A stretch of 64,000 nt of DNA from Fibrobacter succinogenes (GTDB taxonomy: Bacteria > Fibrobacterota > Fibrobacteria > Fibrobacterales > Fibrobacteraceae). Positions within the stretch are counted from its first letter, which is position 1. Each line of letters starts with the position of its first letter. Where the stretch lies: contig NZ_CACZDK010000004.1 of assembly GCF_902779965.1 (NCBI RefSeq), positions 124,001-188,000 on the forward strand, given 5' to 3'. The notes under the pieces are model-generated. The model saw only the letters and a program-made list of their open reading frames with translations. It made no database searches and was not told the origin of the DNA. Of the stretch, positions 44,737 to 51,942 are shown in pieces. The position numbers were made by a program, and so were the translations under genes.

Positions 44737-45387
44737 CTATCCCTGTGTTTGGATATTTGAAATAGAGTCTTTGAGTTCACCGGCTATATTTGAATTAGAA
44801 ACATTTCCGTTAATGATGATTTGAATAGAAGGGATGTTTTTTACTCGATTTTGTTCTTCGCTGGAAAAGGTAAGGTTTTCGCCTAAAATGCCTTCTTTTT
44901 CCAATTTTAGCGCCCAATCTAATACAAGTTTACGGACTAAATGAAGAATTGATGTAACTTGTCCAGCCATAAAAATTTGGCGAATAGGCAGAGGTTTTGG
45001 CATATCAATAATCTCGTAAATAGCCACTTGTTCATCGTAATTGAGCCGAATATGCAACATTTTTTCTTTGGACTCGTCAATTTTTTCAATTTCAGCAATA
45101 GATCCAACAACAGAGTGCATAGACCAAGGATTTCCCGCAGGAAACGATACAGGTTCCCACCGTTTAGAAGATTCTTTATAGGCTTCTGTATTTACAGGAA
45201 TACGTCGATATGAGGGAATAAGCGATCTTTTAACTCCTGCATAACCATTTATTTCTCTAGTACAGAAATCCGCCATATCTGTGATGGACAGTTTAGAGGC
45301 TATGGCGTACGCTTTCAGAAGCAGATAGTAGCAAGAAATCTTATCATCTAAACATGCTTGCTGTAAATCTAAAACCATCTTTGCCAT
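44737..45387 (-). CDS. AbiTii-like protein 3
   Basis: 216 residues. N-terminal AbiTii-type domain: MVLDLQQACLDDKISCYYLLLKAYAIASKL, then FCTREINGYAGVKRSLIPSYRRI. A middle region with LDWALKLEKEGILGENLTFS aligns with LDWSIDLERKGILGEDCIFS of copy 2, showing common descent. It ends in IIINGNVSNSNIAGELKDSI, the shared Asn/Gly motif. AGAGG lies before the ATG, 14 bases after the hsdS stop, so it is co-transcribed with the restriction-modification genes. First of the three copies in transcription order. Confidence 0.82.
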   Translation of the reverse strand: MAKMVLDLQQACLDDKISCYYLLLKAYAIASKLSITDMADFCTREINGYAGVKRSLIPSYRRIPVNTEAYKESSKRWEPVSFPAGNPWSMHSVVGSIAEIEKIDESKEKMLHIRLNYDEQVAIYEIIDMPKPLPIRQIFMAGQVTSILHLVRKLVLDWALKLEKEGILGENLTFSSEEQNRVKNIPSIQIIINGNVSNSNIAGELKDSISNIQTQG

Positions 45388-45401
45388 AAGAGCCTCTTTT
45401 A

Positions 45402-46502
45402 CTATACAGCAAGTTTTCCGCTCATGAGGCGGGGCAAGAGCAGGTCGCGCTGTTTGATGAGGTTTTCGTTATGCTTTAGTAAAGAAAGTCTATTCCGTAT
45501 CATTGGACCAACGATATTGTCAAATTGATCAAGAATAGATTTAGGCGGAACAACCATTTTTTTCTTTTCCATAGATTCCTTTGTTATATGAACCATTGCT
45601 GTTCCGTTAGTTCCACCCATCCATAATGGAGTAGATGTTTTTAAGTAGAAATACAGATATGCTTTGTTGACATTGTTCTTAGGGACGACTTTCCAAATGT
45701 GATAATGGTAAATGACTTTTTCTTCATTCCATATTTCGGGACCAAAATTGCAAGCCCATTTATACAACAAATCCCCTTGTTCGCAATATTTATCACTTTC
45801 TAATTCCATATCCGAATAGAACCATTCGTCTTTTCCGGAAAAATTTCCTACACGAACGATGCGATATTTTCCCTCTGACAATAATTCAGGCATCAAATAT
45901 GCTCTTCCATTAATCAACATAGCTGCTGTATCAAAACGATTTATACTCCATCCCTTAGGGATTCCGTTTTCGATGGGGGTGGTTTCGTGGCCGGGGAAGC
46001 GGAAGCGAACGAACCATTCCTTGTAAAGGTTCTCCGCCATCTGTTGCAAAATCTTAATTCGCTTGTTGTTGTTTTCTATCAGGTTGTCGTAAGCGGAGAG
46101 AATGGAGGCGATGCGGCGTTGAGTCGAAATTGATGGTAGCTTTATTTTTATTCCATAATAACATTTTGATGTCATACTTGGAATACTAGCACCAGAATCT
46201 AAACCACTCAAATCAAGATATCTTAACATTCTATATAAATAATACGGAACGACTTTTTCTTGATTAATTATCGTATAATAACACGTGTCAACAGTCCAAA
46301 ATTTGCCCTTAATATACTGAATGTTATTAAGCGTGCCTTTTCGTGGCAAAAGAACACTTTCACCATCATACAAATACTGATTTGCGTAGCGCATTACTCC
46401 GCCACTGCCTAAAACAGGATATTCGCCATCATCCAAGGAAGAATGGTCTTTCCCATTCCCAATTTTCAAGATGTCACTCAATTTATACGTTGTATATTCC
46501 AT
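45402..46502 (-). CDS. hsdS: Type I restriction enzyme specificity subunit HsdS
   Basis: 366 residues from the ATG at 46502; an in-frame start 15 codons earlier would be translated from a dispersed repeat and is rejected. Two target-recognition domains (about 1-125 and 180-310) are separated by conserved helices: LPSISTQRRIASILSAYDNLIENNNKRI with EWFVRFRFPG, and at the end VGPMIRNRLSLLKHNENLIKQRD followed by LPRLMSGKLAV. It fixes the bipartite DNA site; which site cannot be read from sequence. The gap to hsdM is filled with repeats. Confidence 0.95.
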   Translation of the reverse strand: MEYTTYKLSDILKIGNGKDHSSLDDGEYPVLGSGGVMRYANQYLYDGESVLLPRKGTLNNIQYIKGKFWTVDTCYYTIINQEKVVPYYLYRMLRYLDLSGLDSGASIPSMTSKCYYGIKIKLPSISTQRRIASILSAYDNLIENNNKRIKILQQMAENLYKEWFVRFRFPGHETTPIENGIPKGWSINRFDTAAMLINGRAYLMPELLSEGKYRIVRVGNFSGKDEWFYSDMELESDKYCEQGDLLYKWACNFGPEIWNEEKVIYHYHIWKVVPKNNVNKAYLYFYLKTSTPLWMGGTNGTAMVHITKESMEKKKMVVPPKSILDQFDNIVGPMIRNRLSLLKHNENLIKQRDLLLPRLMSGKLAV

Positions 46503-46740
46503 AATATGATTCCCTGGATCCTTCGGCTCCGCTAACGCTTCGCTCAAGATGACATGCTGTTAACATCACTCCTTAAGATTTCTTCGCAACGCTCGCAATG
46601 ACATTTTCGGGGTGTTGCGGGGTGTCCCCGCAGAAGGGGAAGCATAAGACGCTTGGAGATTCCCGCCTTCGCGGGAATGACAGCGAAGGTTGCGGGAATG
46701 ACAAGTGGCTGTAGCGAGGGGAATGCTTTCCCCTTTGTCC
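46503..46740. repeat. Repeat-filled gap between hsdM and hsdS
   Basis: No gene seen. It contains a CCTTCGGCTCCGCTAACGCT...AAGATGACA piece, CTTCGCAACGCTCGCAATGACA, GCGGGGTGTCCCCGC and two GCGGGAATGAC elements. hsdM and hsdS normally touch or overlap, so this material was probably inserted between them. Confidence 0.65.
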
Positions 46741-48480
46741 CTAAAATAACGCATTCATGTTTTCCGCAATCTGTTTTTCTAGCTTCTTCGCTTCGGCGCT
46801 CAGCTTGGCGAAATCGTCGTTCAGTCCGAGCATCGTTTCCTTGAATTCATCTTCGGTCATGCCGTCATCTTCAATCACCACGCCCACATAGCGGCCGGCG
46901 TTCAGCGAATAATCCTGGTCCTTGATTCCGTCTTCGCCGTCAATTTTTGCGACCTTGCAGAGTCCGATTACGTCCTGGTATTTGCCGTTGGGGAAACGTT
47001 CGGCGAGCCAATTCAGTTGCGCTTGCCAATAATCTTTGGTTTTGACATCCTTGTCGTCGCTGCTTGCGGGCGCGTTCTTGAGATTTTCCTTGTATTCCTT
47101 GAGCAAGTCCTTGAACGATTGCGTATCGCCTTCGTAGAGTCGGCTGATGACGGCGAGGTTCTTTATCTGTTCGTCGCTAAACTTGCGGTGTGCCCTGTCC
47201 ACCTGCGTAAATACGTTGCGTGCGTCAATGAAGAGGATTTCGTCTTTCTTTTTGCTGTTCGCCTTTTGCTTGTCGAAGAACCAGAGCGTTGCCGGGAGCG
47301 TCACCGAGTTGAACATGTTCGAGGGTAGCGTCACCATCTGGCTGATGATTCCTTCTTCGACCATTTTCTTGCGGATTTCGTATTCGCTCTTGCCTGCATC
47401 GCTTGCGGAATTCGCCATGACGAGTGCCGCCTTGCCGTTTTCATTCAGCGCGGTCGCAAAGTAGCCAATCCAAAGGTAGTTCGCATTGGGCACGGTTTCC
47501 TTTTTGTCGGAGCCCTTCTTTGCGGACTTTGTCGCGTTGCGCGGCACGCCGTAAGTGCAGAAACGTTCGTCCTTCTGGACTTTTTCGACGACGACTTCAT
47601 CGACGTTGAACGGCGGATTCGCCATCACGTAATCGAACTGCCCTACCGCATTGTAGGGGTCGCTGTAGAAGGAATTCGCCTCGGTGATTTCGCCGCGCAC
47701 ATTGTTCAAAAGCAGGTTCATCTTCGCGAGCTTTACGGTGTCGGGTTCTTTTTCTACACCGTAGCAGCGGAAGTTCATCGCCGTGTCGTTTTCGGCACTT
47801 GCATTGTGGCGGTGCATGTAGCGGGCTGCCTGCACGAACATGCCGCCCGAACCGCAAGCGGGGTCCAGGAACTTCTTGTTGATGCCGTGAGGCTGCAACA
47901 CGTTCACCATGTAGCGCACGACCGTTGCGGGCGTATAGAATGTTCCGCCGTCCTTGCCTTCGGCGAGTGCAAAGTTGCCCAGGAAGTATTCGTAGATTTC
48001 GCCGAACAGGTCAATGCTAATGTCTTCGGGAATGTCCTTGAACACGCGCACGATTTTCGAGAGCAATTCCGGTTCTTCTTCGGGAACGAGCTGCGCATAG
48101 ACATCCTTGGGGAGAACGCCGTCCATCTTCTCGTTTTCTTCTTCGATGGCCTTCATCGCACCCTTTACAAGGGTCGCCTTCTTGGCATCGTCCGGCGCGT
48201 CGTTGATTGCGTCAAAGTAGGCGCATTCCGGCAGGTAGAAACCGCACTTTTCGATGGAAATGTCTTTCAGGGTGCGGGCGCGGCGCGTGCCCTTGAGCTT
48301 TTCGAACTCGGCGTTGATTTCGTCTTTGTGCTGTTTGTACAAAATATCGGCATAGCGCAAAAAGATGAGGCCAAGAATCGGCTGCCCGTACTTGTTTGCG
48401 GCAAGGTGCGCACCCGCGCGGAGCATGTCGGCAGAATGCCAAAGACGGTCTTTCAAGTTCTTAAGTTCAACGTCGGTCAT
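46741..48480 (-). CDS. hsdM: Type I restriction enzyme methyltransferase subunit HsdM
   Basis: 579 residues from the ATG at 48480 (AGGA upstream); 20 extra in-frame codons precede it but lack a ribosome site. N6-adenine methylase: HsdM N-terminal helical domain (LKDRLWHSADMLRAGAHLAANKYGQPILGLIFLRYAD region), SAM motif I DPACGSGG (206-213) and catalytic motif IV NPPF (288-291). With HsdS it protects host DNA, and with HsdR it forms the nuclease. First gene of the island transcript. It faces away from the unit at 48631 across a 150-bp spacer. Confidence 0.97.
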   Translation of the reverse strand: MTDVELKNLKDRLWHSADMLRAGAHLAANKYGQPILGLIFLRYADILYKQHKDEINAEFEKLKGTRRARTLKDISIEKCGFYLPECAYFDAINDAPDDAKKATLVKGAMKAIEEENEKMDGVLPKDVYAQLVPEEEPELLSKIVRVFKDIPEDISIDLFGEIYEYFLGNFALAEGKDGGTFYTPATVVRYMVNVLQPHGINKKFLDPACGSGGMFVQAARYMHRHNASAENDTAMNFRCYGVEKEPDTVKLAKMNLLLNNVRGEITEANSFYSDPYNAVGQFDYVMANPPFNVDEVVVEKVQKDERFCTYGVPRNATKSAKKGSDKKETVPNANYLWIGYFATALNENGKAALVMANSASDAGKSEYEIRKKMVEEGIISQMVTLPSNMFNSVTLPATLWFFDKQKANSKKKDEILFIDARNVFTQVDRAHRKFSDEQIKNLAVISRLYEGDTQSFKDLLKEYKENLKNAPASSDDKDVKTKDYWQAQLNWLAERFPNGKYQDVIGLCKVAKIDGEDGIKDQDYSLNAGRYVGVVIEDDGMTEDEFKETMLGLNDDFAKLSAEAKKLEKQIAENMNALF

Positions 48481-48630
48481 AATCGTTCCTGTGTATCTTT
48501 GCGCAATATAGATTTTTGCGGGGGACGGGGGTAAAGGCAAAGGTTATTTTTAGACTTTTGCGAATGCATTATGTTTAAATCAAGAAAAAGATGTATTTTA
48601 GTGGATGAAAAAAATTCGATAAGGATAAAA

Positions 48631-49377
48631 ATGTCATACGATGCAATTTTAATAACAGCTCTATCCGGCTTTTTAGGAGCAGCAATTGGCTCCATTACAA
48701 CTCTTTGGCTTCATTTTAAAAACAAGAAAAATGATGAAAGGAAGATATTGAATGAATCTATCCACTACTTATTAGAAGTATTCTTTCTAGTAAATCGTTT
48801 TGATGTTGAAAAAATGACATCCGCATATTTAGACTATTTCTTTATGCAAATAAAGAAAATCTCCCCTAAATTAAACGAAGACTCTTTAAAAAATATTAAA
48901 GAACAGATTACATCGATTATGAAATCAACTTCTGTTCCTTTAGCCCAAAAACAAACTTTCGAAAACTTTAGAATTATTAGCGGAGATTATGAGAATATGT
49001 TGACTAAATTAGCAACAATTTTACCAATAGACGCTTTTTATTTAAGAGGAAAAAACAAACTTGAAGCTCTTATAAATACGGCTTCGTTATATTTTGACAG
49101 CATTCAAATTGCAAATTCTGAAAATGCAGAAGCTATAAGAACAACCATTAATCAAATGCAGCCCTCGATAATCACTAGCCTCATAAACGAGTTTAAAAAA
49201 GATTTAGAGACTGAGCTTTTGGTTTTGTTAAAAAAGACTGATCGTTATAATTGTAAAAAAGGCAAAAAAGCGATTGCAATGGTTAAATCAGTTGAATTGA
49301 CGGACTATGATAAGCGAGAAATCGATTCAATAATTTCCAATATTTTGAATCAATTGAAGCAAAATCCATCTAAATAA
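48631..49377 (+). CDS. Unknown membrane-anchored protein, partner of a HEPN-like gene
   Basis: 248 residues from the ATG at 48631 (AAGGAT upstream); 20 in-frame codons before it are less likely. One transmembrane helix (about 5-28, ILITALSGFLGAAIGSITTLW) leaves a helical cytoplasmic domain rich in Lys, Glu, Ile and Asn. No motif recognised. The base composition is clearly more AT-rich than in the core genes, suggesting transfer. The next gene starts 10 bases on, so they form an operon. It lies divergent from hsdM at the edge of the defence island. Confidence 0.68.
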   Translation: MSYDAILITALSGFLGAAIGSITTLWLHFKNKKNDERKILNESIHYLLEVFFLVNRFDVEKMTSAYLDYFFMQIKKISPKLNEDSLKNIKEQITSIMKSTSVPLAQKQTFENFRIISGDYENMLTKLATILPIDAFYLRGKNKLEALINTASLYFDSIQIANSENAEAIRTTINQMQPSIITSLINEFKKDLETELLVLLKKTDRYNCKKGKKAIAMVKSVELTDYDKREIDSIISNILNQLKQNPSK

Positions 49378-49387
49378 AAAAAAAACA

Positions 49388-49984
49388 ATGTCTAAGAATA
49401 CCCTAAAAAATAGCGTATCCACTCAATCTCAGATTTTTGAATTATTGGGTAGGACGCTTTATGTATGCAACTTCATTGAACTTAGACTCCGTTGGATGCA
49501 TCAACATCGTGGAGGCCTTTGGATCGGCAAAACTCCAGAAGAACTACTAGATAAATTAAAGAAGGCTATAGAAAAGCAGCAAAAAGGAGACAAAGCACCA
49601 CTTGGCCCTATTGGCCAAGAAATGCTAGACGCCATTTATACGCCTCGTTGCAACAAAGATTTAGAAAAAGCCGAGGAGAAGAATCTATACGCATTCAATC
49701 TTGACTATAAAATCCAGTCAAAAGGACGATCCCACCGCGCTAAAACAAAATTCAAAAAATTTATTGAAACTCGAAATTATCTCGTTCATTATTTTGCTAG
49801 AGACTATGACTTGGCAAACGAAGATTCATGCAAAAAAGCCTATGCTGATTTGAAAAATAAAAGCATTATAATCAAAGATGCGCTTGAGTTCTTTAACGAG
49901 GACTATGAAACAATGCAAAAAGCATTGAAAGAGCTTCAAGAACATTTTAAAAAGATGTCTTCCAAATCAGATAAATTGCGTTAG
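49388..49984 (+). CDS. HEPN-like small protein (candidate RNase toxin)
   Basis: 198 residues, mostly helical. The segment FIETRNYLVHYFARDYDL holds R129-NYLV-H134, an Rx4H motif followed by an aromatic pair, as in HEPN ribonucleases (RNxxVHxY form). A long first helix (SQIFELLGRTLYVCNFIELRLRWM) could be the dimer helix. HEPN proteins often act as RNA-cutting toxins in defence and toxin-antitoxin systems. The motif is short and the family is not identified, so the function remains inference. Directly behind the membrane-anchored gene. Confidence 0.6.
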   Translation: MSKNTLKNSVSTQSQIFELLGRTLYVCNFIELRLRWMHQHRGGLWIGKTPEELLDKLKKAIEKQQKGDKAPLGPIGQEMLDAIYTPRCNKDLEKAEEKNLYAFNLDYKIQSKGRSHRAKTKFKKFIETRNYLVHYFARDYDLANEDSCKKAYADLKNKSIIIKDALEFFNEDYETMQKALKELQEHFKKMSSKSDKLR

Positions 49985-50157
49985 GGATAGTGACCACGGT
50001 GTGGCGGAGACTTGCGAAAGCAAGGCTCCGTTCTAGGAGGTGAGCGGCGAGCGTAGCGAAGGCGGTTGCCCCTAGAATATAGCCCGACCTTGCCCGTGGG
50101 CAAGGGAACGCCCAAAAGGCAAGCATTCGCTCACAACGCATTTTTACAGAATCACTG
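49985..50157. repeat. Hairpin-rich intergenic stretch
   Basis: No gene seen. It contains GACTTGCGAAAGCAAGGCTCC (split as GACTTGC-gaa-AGCAAGGC), a stem closed by CTAGG/CCTAG around GCGGCGAGCGTAGCGAAGGC, and a CCTTGCCCGTGGGCAAGG hairpin. Confidence 0.5.
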
Positions 50158-50442
50158 GATCCTTCGACTCCACTGGCGTTACGCTCAGGATGACACCGCT
50201 GATATGCAATAACTAGACTTTACTGGATTGGGCTAAAGCTCCCATGACGCGATCGAAGCGCATTCATGAAACTTGACTAGATCCTTCGACTCCACTGGCG
50301 TTTCGCTCAGGATGACACCACTGATATGCAATAACTAGACTTTACTGGATTGGGCTAAAGCCCCCATGACGCGATCGAAGCGCATTCATGAAACTTGACT
50401 AGATCCTTCGACTCCACTGGCGTTTCGCTCAGGATGACACGT
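50158..50442. repeat. 122-bp tandem repeat, 2.3 copies
   Basis: GATCCTTCGACTCCACTGG starts at 50158, 50280 and 50402, giving a constant period of 122. The first two units run to completion with only a few differences; the third stops after about 40 bases. Each unit begins with the dispersed CCTTCGACTCC...CTCAGGATGACAC element. Confidence 0.95.
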
Positions 50443-50575
50443 CGCTTTTCACCCATATTTTTCGCACCCGTCCGAACATTTTACACCCCATTTTCTACAT
50501 TATACTCAGTAACATTCTCTACCGGGATCGCCATCCCGATGGATTAACTCTCAACAAATGAGGAACAAACAAAAA

Positions 50576-51850
50576 ATGGCAAGAGCATTGATTATCGGTT
50601 GTGGCGCCGTTGCCACAGTTGCTATCAAGAAGTGCTGCACCTGCAGCGAAGTTTTTAGCGAAATCTGCATCGCCAGCCGTCATCGCGAAAATTGCGAGAA
50701 GTTGGCTCAGGAACTCCGCCCGAATACGAAGACGGTCATCACGACTGCCGCCGTGGACGCTGACAAGGCCGAGAACGTCTCTGCTCTTATTAAGCAATAC
50801 AAGCCGGACCTGGTGATGAATATCGCTCTCCCCTACCAGGACCTCGCCATCATGGATGCATGCCTTGAATGTGGCGTGAACTACATGGACACGGCTAACT
50901 ACGAGCCGGAAAATATCGATGATCCGGAATGGCGCAAGGTCTACGACAAGCGCTGCAAGGAAAAGGGCTTTAGCGCCTACTTCGATTACAGCTGGCAGTG
51001 GGCTTACAAAGAAAAGTTTGAAAAGGCTGGTCTCACGGCATTGTTGGGTTCCGGCTTTGACCCGGGTGTTTCTCAGGCATACTGCGCCTACGCCTTGAAG
51101 CACCAGTTCGACACCATCGAAGAAATCGACATCCTCGACTGCAACGGTGGCGATCACGGTTACAAGTTCGCAACCAACTTCAACCCCGAAATCAACCTCC
51201 GCGAAGTCTCTGCTCCGGGTAGCTACTGGGACACGGACGAGAACGGCAAGGGCCACTGGGTTGAAATTCCGGCCATGAGCATCAAGCGCGAATACAACTT
51301 CGCACAGGTCGGCAAGAAGGACATGTACCTCCTCCACCACGAAGAAATTGAATCCCTCGCCCAGAACATTCCGGGCATCAAGCGCATCCGCTTCTTCATG
51401 ACGTTTGGCCAGAGCTATCTCGACCACATGCGTTGCCTCGAAGACGTGGGCATGCTCAGCACACAGCCCATCAAGTTCCAGGGTCAGGACATTGTGCCTA
51501 TCCAGTTCCTCAAGGCTCTCCTCCCGGACCCGGCAAGTCTCGGTCCTCGCACCGTTGGTAAGACGAACATCGGTTGCATTTTCAAGGGTACTAAGGATGG
51601 CAAGCCAAAGACTTACTATCTGTACAACGTTTGCGACCACCAGGAATGCTACAAGGAACTCGGCAGCCAGGCTATCGCCTACACGACTGGCGTTCCGGCA
51701 ATGTGCGGTGCCATGATGGTGCTCACGGGCAAGTGGAACAAGCCGGGTGTGCATACGGTCGAAGAGTTCGATCCGGATCCGTTCATGGAAGCCCTCACCA
51801 AATACGGTCTCCCGTGGAACGAAGATTTCAACCCGGTGCTGGTCGATTAG
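50576..51850 (+). CDS. Carboxynorspermidine (carboxyspermidine) dehydrogenase, LYS1-like
   Basis: 424 residues from the ATG at 50576; an ATG at 50558 lies upstream of the AGGA and would put it inside the gene. Condenses aspartate semialdehyde with a diamine and reduces the product with NADPH, the first step of the carboxy-route to (nor)spermidine. NAD(P) motif IIGCGAVATVAIKK at the start; family segments GSGFDPGVSQAYCAYA, DCNGGDHGYKFATNFNPE, LLPDPASLGPRTVGKTNIG and AIAYTTGVPA agree with Vibrio CANSDH from memory. It is followed by arginine decarboxylase, so polyamine synthesis is the natural setting. The decarboxylase (nspC) is not in the window. Confidence 0.92.
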   Translation: MARALIIGCGAVATVAIKKCCTCSEVFSEICIASRHRENCEKLAQELRPNTKTVITTAAVDADKAENVSALIKQYKPDLVMNIALPYQDLAIMDACLECGVNYMDTANYEPENIDDPEWRKVYDKRCKEKGFSAYFDYSWQWAYKEKFEKAGLTALLGSGFDPGVSQAYCAYALKHQFDTIEEIDILDCNGGDHGYKFATNFNPEINLREVSAPGSYWDTDENGKGHWVEIPAMSIKREYNFAQVGKKDMYLLHHEEIESLAQNIPGIKRIRFFMTFGQSYLDHMRCLEDVGMLSTQPIKFQGQDIVPIQFLKALLPDPASLGPRTVGKTNIGCIFKGTKDGKPKTYYLYNVCDHQECYKELGSQAIAYTTGVPAMCGAMMVLTGKWNKPGVHTVEEFDPDPFMEALTKYGLPWNEDFNPVLVD

Positions 51851-51930
51851 TAGGAAGTAGGAAGTTAGAAGTAGACAGGAATAACACAAGTAAAACTGTC
51901 TACTGCCTACCGTCTACTGTCTACTGATCC
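51851..51930. repeat. Inverted array of GTAGGAA / GTAGACAG words
   Basis: Left side: GTAGGAAGTAGGAAGTTAG and AAGTAGACAGG. Right side, inverted: CTGTCTACTGCCTACC and GTCTACTGTCTACTG. Non-coding. One-sided relatives lie at 53842-53880 (after speA) and about 16243-16257. Confidence 0.75.
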
Positions 51931-51942
51931 GAAGGATCATTC

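Noticed and set aside
50158-50442. CRISPR or transposon ends in the 122-bp repeats
   Set aside because: There are only 2.3 directly adjacent copies, without spacers, terminal inverted repeats or a transposase.
50519-51889. A 456-codon open frame opposite the carboxynorspermidine dehydrogenase
   Set aside because: Antisense shadow of a well identified gene. Similar long shadows lie opposite speA, hsdR, hsdM, the MMPL exporter and the methyltransferase.
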